From Betaproteobacteria bacterium (GTDB lineage Bacteria; Pseudomonadota; Gammaproteobacteria; Burkholderiales; SG8-41), in the NCBI GenBank assembly GCA_029863175.1, contig JAOTVX010000003.1, positions 1-64,000 on the forward strand: DNA of 64,000 bases, read 5' to 3'. Each line of letters begins with the position of its first letter. The stretch's first letter is position 1. The translations under genes were made by a program, and so were the position numbers. Under the pieces are notes generated by a model. The model was not told the DNA's origin, made no database searches, and worked only from the letters and a program-made list of their open reading frames with translations. This document shows positions 43,215 through 51,351 of the stretch, in pieces.

Positions 43215-44096
43215 ATGGCCACAATCGCCGCTAACTTGCAAGCAGTTCGCGCACGAATCGGGCGTGCTGCGCAGGCCGCTGGCCGGCGCGTTGATGAAAT
43301 TAAGCTGCTCGCCGTGAGCAAAACCTTTCCGGCCGCGCGCGTCCGTGAGGCATATGCTGCGGGACAGCACGCCTTCGGCGAGAGCTACGCGCAGGAAGCT
43401 GTGGAAAAAATCACGGAACTCGCGTCGATCCCGATCGACTGCCGCGGCGCACAGGTTTCTCGAGAAAATGATCGCGCTCGAGGCGACGCGCCCATCCCCT
43501 CCTCCGGGGTCGCATCCCCCACCCTCACTCCTTCCCTCTCTCCCAAGGGGAGAGAGGAAGCATTTGCCTCCCTTCTCCCGTTGGGACAAGGGTCGGGGAT
43601 GGGGGAATTGGGGCCCCTGCTCCTCCCTCTGGAGTGGCACTTCATTGGCCCGATCCAGAGCAACAAGACTCGCGTCATCGCCGAACACTTTCAATGGGTC
43701 CACAGCGTCGAGCGGGAGAAGATTGCAATACGCCTCAGCGACGCGCGACCCGCGGACCTGCCGCCGCTTGACGTGTGCATCCAGGTCAACGTCAGCGGTG
43801 AGCACGACAAGAGGGGCATTGGGCCGGGCGGGGAGGTTCAACTCGCGGAAGCGATCTCGCGGTTGCCGCGCCTGAGGCTGCGCGGCCTGATGGCGATACC
43901 CGAACCGACGCCCGACACCGTCGTGCAGCGACGCCAGTTCGCGTTGCTGCGCGAACTGCAGGAGAAGCTCGTCGCGCGTGGATACGTCCTGGATACGCTC
44001 TCGATGGGCATGTCCGATGATCTCGAGGCGGCGATCATGGAAGGCGCGACGATCGTGCGCGTCGGCACTGCAATCTTCGGCCCCCGAAACCGGTGA
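43215..44096 (+). CDS. yggS: YggS/YBL036c-family PLP homeostasis protein with in-frame repeat insertion
   Basis: YggS (PLPBP) binds PLP through a Lys and keeps PLP and amino-acid pools balanced; it has no known catalytic role. The PLP Lys is in LLAVSKTFPA, FGESYAQEAVEKI follows, and the second half has LEWHFIGPIQSNKTR, RLRGLMAIPEP, LSMGMSDDLEAAI and VRVGTAIFG. The usual length is about 230 residues, but here it is 293 because residues 74-138 are an insertion between ITELASIP and LEWHFIG. The insertion is a palindromic repeat (see 43434-43628) and the frame stays open. The stop TGA falls in a GGTGACC heptamer. Confidence 0.92.
   Translation: MATIAANLQAVRARIGRAAQAAGRRVDEIKLLAVSKTFPAARVREAYAAGQHAFGESYAQEAVEKITELASIPIDCRGAQVSRENDRARGDAPIPSSGVASPTLTPSLSPKGREEAFASLLPLGQGSGMGELGPLLLPLEWHFIGPIQSNKTRVIAEHFQWVHSVEREKIAIRLSDARPADLPPLDVCIQVNVSGEHDKRGIGPGGEVQLAEAISRLPRLRLRGLMAIPEPTPDTVVQRRQFALLRELQEKLVARGYVLDTLSMGMSDDLEAAIMEGATIVRVGTAIFGPRNR
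43434..43628. repeat. Palindromic repeat element inserted in frame in yggS
   Basis: A 195-base segment (65 codons, no stop) interrupts the family alignment. It holds an inner hairpin, CTTCCCTCTCTCCC (43531-43544) with a near-perfect complement at 43548-43560, and outer arms CATCCCCCACCC (43513-43524) and GGGTCGGGGATG (43590-43601), 11 of 12 paired. Its translation (TLTPSLSPKGRE) is the familiar read-through of CTCTCCC...GGGAGAG intergenic palindromes of proteobacteria. Confidence 0.85.
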
Positions 44097-44183
44097 CCGG
44101 TGACCGATGCCCAGTAAACCCCGCCGCCACGCGGCTGTTAACATACGGACCCATCGGCACCAAGCGCGAGTCACTGGGTCAAG

Positions 44184-44996
44184 ATGAACATCACGTTCAT
44201 TGGGGGCGGGAACATGGCAGGCGCCATCATCGGCGGCCTGATCAAGCAGGGGTGGCCGCCCGCTTGCATTACCGTGATCGAGATCGCCGCCGCCGCACGC
44301 ACGCAGCTCGAGTCGCGCCTGAAGGTGAAGACCGCGCGAGCCGTGGACGCCGCCGCCGTGCAGGCCGACTGCATCGTTCTCGCCGTCAAGCCGCAACAAA
44401 TGCGCGAAGTCGCGCAAGCCCTTGCGCCTTTGTTGCGCGCGCAGCTCGTCATCACGATTGCGGCCGGGATTCGCCTGGCCGATCTTTCGCGCTGGCTCGG
44501 CGGATATTCACGAATCGTGCGCGTCATGCCCAATACGCCAGCTTTGGCGCTGGCCGGCGTCTCCGGCCTCTACGCCCCGCCGGCCGCGAGCACCGCGGAC
44601 CGGGCCGTCGCCGAGCGGATCCTCGGAGCGGTCGGCGCGACAGTTTGGCTGGAGCGCGAGCAGGATCTCGACGCGGTCACGGCGGTGTCGGGCAGTGGCC
44701 CGGCCTATGTGTTCTACTTCGTCGAAGCGCTGGAGCGGGCGGCAAGCGAGCTGGGCCTGGGACAGGGTGCGGCGCGCAAACTCGCGCTGGAGACTTTCGC
44801 GGGCGCAATCAAACTCGCTTGCGAAGCCGGCGAGCCCCCGGCCACCCTGCGCGCCCGCGTCACGTCCAAAGGGGGCACGACCGAGCGCGCGATCCTCGCC
44901 CTGGAGACGGACGGTGTGAAGGACGCCATCGCGCGCGCGGTGCGGGCCGCCGCCGAGCGCTCGCGCGAGCTCGGCGATGAGTTGGGCAGGGATTGA
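44184..44996 (+). CDS. proC: ProC, pyrroline-5-carboxylate reductase
   Basis: The 270-residue enzyme makes the last step of proline synthesis, reducing pyrroline-5-carboxylate with NAD(P)H. The Rossmann start is ITFIGGGNMAGAIIGGL, VLAVKPQQMREVAQ follows, RVMPNTPALALAGVSGLY is a substrate-binding region, and AVSGSGPAYVFYFVEAL and TSKGGTTERAILAL are C-terminal signatures. Length and motifs are complete. It lies downstream of yggS as usual; the 87-base spacer begins with GGTGACC heptamers. Confidence 0.96.
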   Translation: MNITFIGGGNMAGAIIGGLIKQGWPPACITVIEIAAAARTQLESRLKVKTARAVDAAAVQADCIVLAVKPQQMREVAQALAPLLRAQLVITIAAGIRLADLSRWLGGYSRIVRVMPNTPALALAGVSGLYAPPAASTADRAVAERILGAVGATVWLEREQDLDAVTAVSGSGPAYVFYFVEALERAASELGLGQGAARKLALETFAGAIKLACEAGEPPATLRARVTSKGGTTERAILALETDGVKDAIARAVRAAAERSRELGDELGRD

Positions 44997-44998
44997 TT

Positions 44999-45090
44999 AA
45001 CCGCAGAGACGCAAAGACGCAGAGGAAACGCGGAGAAAATCCTATGGGTCGTTTTTCTTGGCGCAATCTTTGCGTCTCAGCGCCTTTGCG
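44999..45090. repeat. Inverted octamer/decamer-like arrays between proC and yggT
   Basis: Immediately after the proC stop lie ACCGCAGAGACGCAAAGACG-type units. Just before the yggT ATG lie the inverse CTTTGCGTCTCAGCGCC-type units. AGACGCAAAGA (45007-45017) and TCTTTGCGTCT (45068-45078) are perfect 11-base inverted copies. This is the same 3'-arm/5'-arm plan as the heptamer spacers. Confidence 0.8.
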
Positions 45091-45687
45091 ATGGACGTTT
45101 GGAGGGAACGCTTGCTCTCTGGCGCGCTGATATTTCTGGTCAACGTCGTATTCGACCTGTTGACGGTCACGCTGTTGCTGCGCTTCTACCTGCAATGGGC
45201 GCGCGCGCCTTACCGCAATCCACTTTCCGAGTTCCTGCACGCGCTCACCGACTTCATGGTGCGCCCGGCAAGGCGCGTCATACGCGGCTACTGGGGCCTG
45301 GACCTCGCGACACTGGCCCTCGCATGGCTTGCCCAGTTCCTGAATCTGTTTTTCGAGCTCCAGCTGCGGGGTTATCAGGTGGGCGCGCAGGCAGGTCTCG
45401 CCTTCGTCGGGCTCATCGCGATGGCAGCGGTGATGGTCCTGAAAATGGGACTGTACATCGTCATGGTGGCGGTCATCGTGCAAGCCGTCCTCACCTGGAT
45501 CGGCCCCTACAGCCCGGTGATGCCGCTACTCAATAGCATGACGCGCCCGTTCCTGCGCGTGTTTCAGCGGTTCGTGCCGCCGATCGGAAACGTCGACCTC
45601 TCCTCGCTCTTCGTTCTGGTGGTCTGTCAGCTGCTGCTGATGGTGCCGGTAGCCTATCTCGAAGTAACCGCGGCCAGGCTGTTTTGA
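45091..45687 (+). CDS. YggT-family membrane protein
   Basis: The 198-residue integral membrane protein contains two YGGT repeats, each with a hydrophobic pair around a conserved arginine-rich loop: LLLRFYLQWARAPYRNPLSEFLHALTDFMVRPARRVI and VIVQAVLTWIGPYSPVMPLLNSMTRPFLRVFQRFVPP. Members are linked to osmotic or division functions, without a proven activity. I list the ATG at 45091; TTG at 45112 has a better ribosome site (GGAGGGAAC), so the true N terminus may be seven residues shorter. The stop overlaps the ATG of the yggU remnant. Confidence 0.88.
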   Translation: MDVWRERLLSGALIFLVNVVFDLLTVTLLLRFYLQWARAPYRNPLSEFLHALTDFMVRPARRVIRGYWGLDLATLALAWLAQFLNLFFELQLRGYQVGAQAGLAFVGLIAMAAVMVLKMGLYIVMVAVIVQAVLTWIGPYSPVMPLLNSMTRPFLRVFQRFVPPIGNVDLSSLFVLVVCQLLLMVPVAYLEVTAARLF

Positions 45688-45851
45688 TGGGCTGGCGCCA
45701 CTACGACCCGGAGCGGCGCCGCCTGATCCTGACTATGCACGTCCAGCCCGGCGCAAGAAATAACCAGCTTGTGGGACTGCACGGCGATGCCTTGAAGGTG
45801 AAAATTGCCGCGCCGGCCACGGACAACAAAGCGAATTACCGCCGCCGATGA
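45687..45851 (+). pseudogene. Truncated YggU (DUF167) gene
   Basis: The ATG overlaps the yggT stop (TGATG). The frame begins like YggU (DPERRRLILTMHVQPGARNNQLVG, LKVKIAAPATDNKAN). It then runs into a GCCGATNNAC-type decamer repeat that ends it at TGA after 54 codons. Intact members have about 95-100 residues, so the C-terminal half is missing. The next 170 bases hold GTGATGG-type repeats and no continuation. Confidence 0.8.
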
Positions 45852-45997
45852 ACGCCGATCATACGAAAGAAGTGATGAATAATGGTGATGGAAAATGGTG
45901 ATGCGAAATAGTGATGAAGAACACCCGCAACTTCGTACATGACCATTAATCATCACCCTCTCTCATCACCAGCACCCATAACTATTCCCTGATCAGT

Positions 45998-46031
45998 GGT
46001 CGCCGGTCACCGGTCACCGGTCACCGGTCAC
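45998..46031. repeat. GGTCACC array overlapping the rng stop codon
   Basis: One GGTCGCC and four GGTCAC-containing units in a row; the last unit supplies the TGA stop of rng on the minus strand (46028-46030). The sense is 3'-type for rng. Confidence 0.9.
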
Positions 46032-47488
46032 ATCAAGATGATGTCGAACTGCTCCTGATTGTAGGCCGTCTCGACCTGCAGCGCGACGGGCTTGCCAATG
46101 AAGTCGGAGAGCATGGCCAGCGACTGCGATTCCTCGTCGAGAAGCATGTCGATCACTGGCTGCGAGGCAAGGATCCGGAATTCGCGTGCGCTGAACTGCC
46201 GGGCTTCGCGCAGCACCTCCCTCAGAATCATGTAGCACACCGTTTGCGCCGTCTTCATCTGGCCGCCGCCTTCGCACACCGGGCACGCCTCGCACAGGAG
46301 GTGGGCCAGCGATTCGCGCGTCCTCTTACGCGTCATCTCGACCAGCCCTAGCTGCGTGAAGCCGTTCACCGTCATGCGCGTTCGGTCGCGCGCAAGGGCC
46401 TTGCGGAATTCGTTGAGCACGGCGTTCTTATGCTCCTCGGTGTCCATGTCGATGAAGTCGATGATGATGATGCCGCCGAGGTTTCTCAGCCTCAGCTGCC
46501 GTGCGATTACCTGCGCGGCCTCGAGATTGGTCTTGAAGATCGTGTCGTCGAAGCTGCGCCCCGTCACGAAACCGCCGGTGTTGACGTCGATCGTGGTTAG
46601 CGCTTCGGTCTGGTCAATGATGAGGTAGCCCCCGGACTTGAGACCGACACGGCGCGCCAGCGCCTTCTCGATCTCGTCCTCGACGCCGTAGAGATCGAAC
46701 AGCGGCCGCTCGCCCTGATAGCACTCGACGCGCTCGGCTACGTTCGGCGTGAAGTCCTGGCCGAAGGACAACATCTGCTGCCAGGTCTCTCGCGAATCCA
46801 CCAGGATCCGTGCCGTCTCCTCGTGCGCGAAATCCCGCAGCACGCGCAGGCTGAGATCGAGATCCTGGTAGAGCAACGCGAGGGGTGCGGCGGTGGCCAC
46901 TTTTTCCTGGATCCCCGACCAGAGCCGCCGCAGGTAGTCCACATCGGACCTCAACTCTTGGTCGGAGGCTGCCTCGGCGACGGTACGAATGATGAAGCCG
47001 CCTTTCTCTGCGGGCGGCACGAGCAGCTGCAGCTTTTCGCGCAGATGTGCGCGCTCCTCCTCGTCCTCGATGCGCTGCGAAATGCCGATGTGAGAATCCT
47101 GCGGCAGGTAGACGAGAAAGCGTCCCGCGATCGAAATTTGGGTCGAGAGCCGTGCGGCCTTGGTGCCGATGGGGTCCTTCACCACCTGCACCATCAGGTT
47201 CTGCCCCTCCGAAATCAGTTTCTCGATCGGAATCGCAGGCTCCCCGTTGCCGCGGCGTCCCCATATGTCGGCGACGTGCAGGAAGGCAGCCCGCCCGCCG
47301 CCCACGTCGACAAAGGCGGACTGCATACCCGGCAGCACGCGGACGACCCGGCCCATGTAAACGTCGCCGACCAGTCCGCGCGAGGACGCGCGCTCGATGT
47401 GAACCTCCTGCGTTACGCCCTGCTCAATCACTGCCACCCGCGTCTCCTGCGGTGTGACGTTGACCAGGATTTCCTCGGTTACGGCCAT
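46028..47488 (-). CDS. rng: Ribonuclease G
   Basis: The 486-residue RNase E/G-family endonuclease trims the 5' end of 16S rRNA and degrades mRNAs. The S1 domain is near residues 35-110 (VGDVYMGRVVRVLPGMQSAFVDVG), the DNase I-like catalytic part has LIIDQTEALTTIDVNTGGFVTGRS and IIIDFIDMDTEEHKN with the metal Asp residues, and the zinc-link motif is CEACPVCEGGG. The length fits RNase G, without the long RNase E tail. It is last in the nadD-rsfS-rlmH-maf-rng block. Confidence 0.95.
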   Translation of the reverse strand: MAVTEEILVNVTPQETRVAVIEQGVTQEVHIERASSRGLVGDVYMGRVVRVLPGMQSAFVDVGGGRAAFLHVADIWGRRGNGEPAIPIEKLISEGQNLMVQVVKDPIGTKAARLSTQISIAGRFLVYLPQDSHIGISQRIEDEEERAHLREKLQLLVPPAEKGGFIIRTVAEAASDQELRSDVDYLRRLWSGIQEKVATAAPLALLYQDLDLSLRVLRDFAHEETARILVDSRETWQQMLSFGQDFTPNVAERVECYQGERPLFDLYGVEDEIEKALARRVGLKSGGYLIIDQTEALTTIDVNTGGFVTGRSFDDTIFKTNLEAAQVIARQLRLRNLGGIIIIDFIDMDTEEHKNAVLNEFRKALARDRTRMTVNGFTQLGLVEMTRKRTRESLAHLLCEACPVCEGGGQMKTAQTVCYMILREVLREARQFSAREFRILASQPVIDMLLDEESQSLAMLSDFIGKPVALQVETAYNQEQFDIILM

Positions 47489-47696
47489 AACAGGCTGGGC
47501 TAGCAGCCTGTCGGACCTAACAGTCCGTACAGGCTGCCAAAAGCAAAACCGGCTGACAATTTCAATGAGAACCCAGCCGAGGCGGCGGAATGTGAAGGGA
47601 GGTGAGGGTGAATTCGCATATCTGTCATCCTTTCCTGCAATTCTCCTAGTGCCGGTCTTGCATTAGGAGGTTGTCGAGGCTAAGTCCGACAAACTC

Positions 47697-48317
47697 CTAG
47701 AGCATCGAGATATTGAAGCGCGCGAGCAGGTCCGCAGTCTCTGCCAGCGGCAGCCCCATGATGCCGGAGTAGCTTCCCGCGATCCGCGTGACAAAGGCGC
47801 CGGCGCGCCCCTGAATGGCGTACGCGCCCGCCTTGTCGCCGGGCTCGCCGCTTGCGACATAGCGCCGGATCTCGGCATCGGCGAGTTCCCGGAACCACAC
47901 GCTCGAGACGGAAAGCTGGGATTCGACCTGGTCCCGGTGTGCCACGGCAATCGCCGTGACCACCTGATGCTCGTGCCCGGAGAGCGTGTGCAGGATGCGC
48001 ACGGCGTGCTCGGTGTCCTCGGGCTTGCCGATCAGCTGTTCATCGAAGACGACCGACGTGTCCGCCGCGAGCACGGGCTTGAGGGGCAGCCCGCGCTGGG
48101 CGACCTGGTACATCCCCGTCGTCGCCTTGGCGCTCGCGATGCGCAACGCGTAGGCGCCGGGCGATTCGTCCGGCAACGGCGTCTCGTCCACGTCCACGCC
48201 ACGCCGCAAATCCTGGCGCAGCAGCAACAAATCGAACGGCACGCCGATCTGCTTGAGCAGCTCGCGCCGCCGCGGGCTGCGCGAGGCGAGGTAGATGCGT
48301 TTATCGGCGAGACTCAT
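47697..48317 (-). CDS. maf: Maf-family nucleoside triphosphate pyrophosphatase
   Basis: The 206-residue enzyme hydrolyses non-canonical or specific NTPs to NMP and PPi. Motifs are YLASRSPRRRELLKQIG (the SxRR signature), VLAADTSVVFDEQLIGKP with the catalytic Asp, and VASGEPGDKAGAYAIQGRAGAFV. It follows rlmH in the standard order. GTTCACC-type heptamers precede the ATG at 48317 (minus strand) and the RlmH-side array lies at 48393-48420. Confidence 0.95.
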   Translation of the reverse strand: MSLADKRIYLASRSPRRRELLKQIGVPFDLLLLRQDLRRGVDVDETPLPDESPGAYALRIASAKATTGMYQVAQRGLPLKPVLAADTSVVFDEQLIGKPEDTEHAVRILHTLSGHEHQVVTAIAVAHRDQVESQLSVSSVWFRELADAEIRRYVASGEPGDKAGAYAIQGRAGAFVTRIAGSYSGIMGLPLAETADLLARFNISML

Positions 48318-48392
48318 ATTCTTGGAAAACGGTGAACGCTAATCGGCGACCCCCCACTGGAGCATACCCCCGGTTGCGGGGGAGGTGGGTGC

Positions 48393-48420
48393 GGTTCACT
48401 GTTCACTGTTCGCCCGTCTC
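48393..48420. repeat. Heptamer array forming the 3' end of rlmH
   Basis: Four units (GGTTCAC, TGTTCAC, TGTTCGC, CCGTCTC) overlap the last codons and the stop of rlmH. On the minus strand they encode the extra residues RRANSEQ and the TGA. Confidence 0.85.
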
Positions 48421-48881
48421 TCACGGTGATAGGGGTGATTGTGCAGTATTGAGGCGGCGCGATAAAGCTGCTCCGCCAACACCACGCGGGCCAGCCCGTG
48501 CGGGAGCGTCAGAGGGGAAAGCGACCAGACCGCGTCCGAGCACTTCTTCACGCTTTCGGCCAGGCCGTCGGCCCCGCCGATGAGGAAGGCAATGTCTCGG
48601 CCGCTCTGCCGCCAGCGCGCGAGCCGCCGCGCAAGCTCCATCGTCGTAAATGCAGTGCCGCGTTCGTCGAGCGCAATCCTGCTGCAGCCAGCAGGCACGC
48701 CAGCAAGAATCCGCTCACCTTCCGCATCGATAGCGCGTCGGGCCCCACCGGCCCGGGGCGCGGGTTTGAGCACGATGAGCTCCATCCTCATCTCGCGCGG
48801 CATTCGACCGGCGTATTCGGCAAAACCGGCGTCTACCCAAACCGGCATGCGGTGCCCAACCGCCACGATTAAGAACCTCAT
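48396..48881 (-). CDS. rlmH: RlmH, 23S rRNA pseudouridine-1915 N3-methyltransferase
   Basis: The 161-residue SPOUT methyltransferase acts on helix 69 of 23S rRNA in the 70S ribosome. Signatures are FLIVAVGHRMPVWVDAGFAEY, ISFLIGGADGL-like FLIGGADGLAESVKK (SAM knot), and the end LYRAASILHNHPYHRE. Family members stop at YHR or YHRE; here seven residues (RRANSEQ) are added by a heptamer array that reaches into the gene. As the active site is near that C terminus, an effect on function is possible. It is 15 bases after rsfS. Confidence 0.94.
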   Translation of the reverse strand: MRFLIVAVGHRMPVWVDAGFAEYAGRMPREMRMELIVLKPAPRAGGARRAIDAEGERILAGVPAGCSRIALDERGTAFTTMELARRLARWRQSGRDIAFLIGGADGLAESVKKCSDAVWSLSPLTLPHGLARVVLAEQLYRAASILHNHPYHRERRANSEQ

Positions 48882-48896
48882 GGCGATGGCTCGCCG

Positions 48897-49262
48897 TCAG
48901 GATGGGACGGCGCGGCTTCCGCGGCGCCCCTTGCGCGGCGGCGGCCCCCAGAGCTCTTCCAGGTTGTAGTGCTTCCGGGTAGCCGGCTGCATGATGTGGA
49001 CGACCACGGAGCCGAGATCGACCAGGATCCACTCGCCCTCGCGCTCGCCCTCCACGCCATAGACACCCGCCCCTGCCGCCTTGAGCTTTTCCTGGACGTT
49101 GCGGGCGAGCGCCTTGCCCTGGCGGGCGGAATCGGCACTCGCGAGGATGATGCGGTCGAACAGCGCAGTCAGGCGCCTCACGTCGAGCACCACGATGTCG
49201 CGTCCCTTGATATCTTCCAGCGCCGCAACGGTGGTCTTGACCAGCTTGTCGAGTCTCATCAA
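48897..49262 (-). CDS. rsfS: RsfS, ribosomal silencing factor
   Basis: The 121-residue RsfS/DUF143 protein binds uL14 on the 50S subunit and blocks subunit joining in starvation. Motifs include LEDIKGRDIVVLDVRRLTALFDRIILASADSARQGKALA, WILVDLGSVVVHIMQPATRKHYNLEELWG. Length and motifs are standard. The start is the ATG at 49262, and the stop of nadD is three bases upstream, so the genes are tightly linked. Confidence 0.94.
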   Translation of the reverse strand: MMRLDKLVKTTVAALEDIKGRDIVVLDVRRLTALFDRIILASADSARQGKALARNVQEKLKAAGAGVYGVEGEREGEWILVDLGSVVVHIMQPATRKHYNLEELWGPPPRKGRRGSRAVPS

Positions 49263-49265
49263 CCC

Positions 49266-49925
49266 CTATGAATATAGACCGTTCGACCGAATATAGTCGA
49301 GAACGGCTGCGGGCAGCAAATAGCGCGGGCTCTTGCCCGCCCGCAGCATTTCGCGCAGCGCCGTCGCGGAGATATCGAGCGCGGTAAAGGGGGCGACGAC
49401 GATTCCCCCTGCGGGCGAGAGGTGGACCGCCAGCGGCTGCTGCATGAGGCGCGCCGAGTATTCGCGTGCCAGCGGGTGCGGCATCTGCTCGGCCCAGCGC
49501 TCGACCGGAAAGCCCGGCCGATGAGCGACCGCGATGTGCGCCAGCCCGAACAGCTCATGCCAGCGATGCCACGTCGCAAGTTCGAGAAAGGCATCTGCCC
49601 CGAGCAGCAAAACGAGCGCCCGCGTCGGCCCGACCTCCGCCCGCAGCGACGTGAGCGTGTCGAGCATGTAGCCCGGTCCGGAACGATGGCTCTCGCGTTC
49701 GTCCACGCGGAACCGTGGGTTGCCGCGCGCGGCAAGCCGCGTCATTGCCAGCCGGTGCTCGCTGGAGGCCGCGGGCGCGCTGCGGTGCGGCGGCGTGCCG
49801 CTCGGCAGCAGACGCACCTCGTCCAGCCGAAGCGCCTCTGCGAGCTCCTCGCCTAGACGCAAATGCCCGTAGTGGATCGGATCGAAGGTGCCGCCGAGGA
49901 TGCCGATGGGGGCGATTGAGGCCAC
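49266..49925 (-). CDS. nadD: NadD, nicotinate-nucleotide adenylyltransferase
   Basis: The 219-residue enzyme joins NaMN and ATP to deamido-NAD+. The nucleotidyltransferase signature GILGGTFDPIHYGHLRLGEE (HxGH type) is at residues 8-27, ALVLLLGADAFLELATWHRW is the substrate region, and the second motif is ALDISATALREMLRAGKSPRYLLP. The length is normal. Upstream on the minus strand lies an array of CGTCAGT units (plus-strand ACGACTG at 49941-49968). Confidence 0.95.
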   Translation of the reverse strand: MASIAPIGILGGTFDPIHYGHLRLGEELAEALRLDEVRLLPSGTPPHRSAPAASSEHRLAMTRLAARGNPRFRVDERESHRSGPGYMLDTLTSLRAEVGPTRALVLLLGADAFLELATWHRWHELFGLAHIAVAHRPGFPVERWAEQMPHPLAREYSARLMQQPLAVHLSPAGGIVVAPFTALDISATALREMLRAGKSPRYLLPAAVLDYIRSNGLYS

Positions 49926-49940
49926 TCAATCGCCCAAGTA

Positions 49941-49968
49941 ACGACTGACGACTGACGACTGACGGGTG
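49941..49968. repeat. ACGACTG heptamer array between aceF and nadD
   Basis: Three identical ACGACTG units and one ACGGGTG lie 15 bases upstream of the nadD start. On the minus strand they read CGTCAGT, a 5'-type variant. Confidence 0.85.
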
Positions 49969-49998
49969 AGCCGCGCCACGCTCAGCGACCTGACGTTC

Positions 49999-51351
49999 TC
50001 ATAGCACTAGGCGGCGGATGTCGGAGAGGACGCTGCTGAGAAATGCAATGAAGCGCGCGCCCTGCGCGCCATCGATCACGCGGTGATCGTACGAAACCGA
50101 CAGCGGCAGCATCAGCCGGGGCGCGAAGTCCTTGCCGGTCCACAGCGGTTTAATCATCGACCTGCCGACGCCGAGAATCGCCACTTCGGGCGCGTTGATG
50201 ATGGGCGTGAAATGGCTGCCGCCAAGTCCCCCCAGGCTGGATATCGAGAAACAGCCGCCTTGAAGATCGTTCGGGGAAATCTTGCCTGCGCGCATGCGCT
50301 CGCTCAACTCGCCGAGTTCGCGTGCAAGCTCGAGCAGGCCCTTCTTGTCCACGTCGCGGATCACTGGAACGACCAGTCCATTGGGCGTGTCCACCGCCAC
50401 GCCGACATGGAAGTACTGCTTGAGCACCAGGCTCTCGCCATCGGCCGAAAGTGAGGCGCTGAACTGCGGATACTGCTTCAGCGCCACGACGACGGCCTTG
50501 AGCAGGAAGCACAGGATGGTGAAGCGTATGCCCTGCTTCTTCGCTTCCTCGACCTGGATCTTGCGGAATTCCTCGAGTTCGGTGATGTCGGCCTCGTCAT
50601 GCTGTGTGACGTGCGGAATCGTCAACCAGTTGCGGTGCAGATTGGCGCCCGAGAGCTTCTTGATGCGGGGAAGCGGCTGCGCGTTGATGGGGCCAAACTT
50701 CGCGAAGTCCACTTGTGGCAGGGGCGGCGGGCTCAAGCCAAGGCCGCCCTCGGCCGCACCCGGGCGCGCGAGCACCGCCTTCACGTGTTTCTGCACGTCC
50801 TCCCTAAGCACTCGCTCCTTGGGCCCGCTGCCCTTGACACGCGCGAGGTCGACCCCCAGCTCACGCGCGAATCGCCGCACGGAAGGACTCGCGTGCGCGC
50901 GTACAAACCCGATCTCGTCGATCCGCGCGTCGGCGCCCGCAGGCGCGCTCGCTGCTTCCGTCTCCCCGCGGGACAAGGGCTGAGCGGGAGGACTCGCCGG
51001 CGCTACCGGTGCCGGTTGCGGGGCGGGGGCGGGGGCGGGGCGGACCATCGGCTCTGCAGGGGCCGCTGGCGCTGGCTTTTCGGCCGCCGGCGGGGCCGCA
51101 CTTGCCTCGTCCGCCGTCTCGAGCATCACGACGAGCGCGCCCTCGGAAACCTTGTCCCCAACCTTGACCCTGAGCTCCTTCACCACGCCGGCGGCAGGCG
51201 CGGGCACCTCCATGGTCGCCTTGTCGGATTCCAGCGTAACCAGCGAGTCCTCGGCCTTGACGTTATCGCCCGCCTTGACGAGGACCTCGATCACCGGCAC
51301 ATCCTTGAACTCGCCGATGTCGGGAACCTTAACTTCGATTACGTTGCTCAT
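49999..51351 (-). CDS. aceF: AceF, pyruvate dehydrogenase E2 (dihydrolipoamide acetyltransferase)
   Basis: The 450-residue E2 core of the pyruvate dehydrogenase complex carries the acetyl group on lipoyl-Lys and passes it to CoA. There is one lipoyl domain (residues 1-78, ESDKATMEVP with lipoyl K44), an Ala/Pro linker, an E1/E3-binding domain (HASPSVRRFARELGVDLARVKG), and the catalytic domain with LSVSYDHRVIDGAQGARF. Many proteobacterial AceF proteins have two or three lipoyl domains. No lpdA follows, so E3 must be encoded elsewhere. Translation may use the TTTGCAATG start, with GGTCAC heptamers just upstream. Confidence 0.94.
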   Translation of the reverse strand: MSNVIEVKVPDIGEFKDVPVIEVLVKAGDNVKAEDSLVTLESDKATMEVPAPAAGVVKELRVKVGDKVSEGALVVMLETADEASAAPPAAEKPAPAAPAEPMVRPAPAPAPQPAPVAPASPPAQPLSRGETEAASAPAGADARIDEIGFVRAHASPSVRRFARELGVDLARVKGSGPKERVLREDVQKHVKAVLARPGAAEGGLGLSPPPLPQVDFAKFGPINAQPLPRIKKLSGANLHRNWLTIPHVTQHDEADITELEEFRKIQVEEAKKQGIRFTILCFLLKAVVVALKQYPQFSASLSADGESLVLKQYFHVGVAVDTPNGLVVPVIRDVDKKGLLELARELGELSERMRAGKISPNDLQGGCFSISSLGGLGGSHFTPIINAPEVAILGVGRSMIKPLWTGKDFAPRLMLPLSVSYDHRVIDGAQGARFIAFLSSVLSDIRRLVL

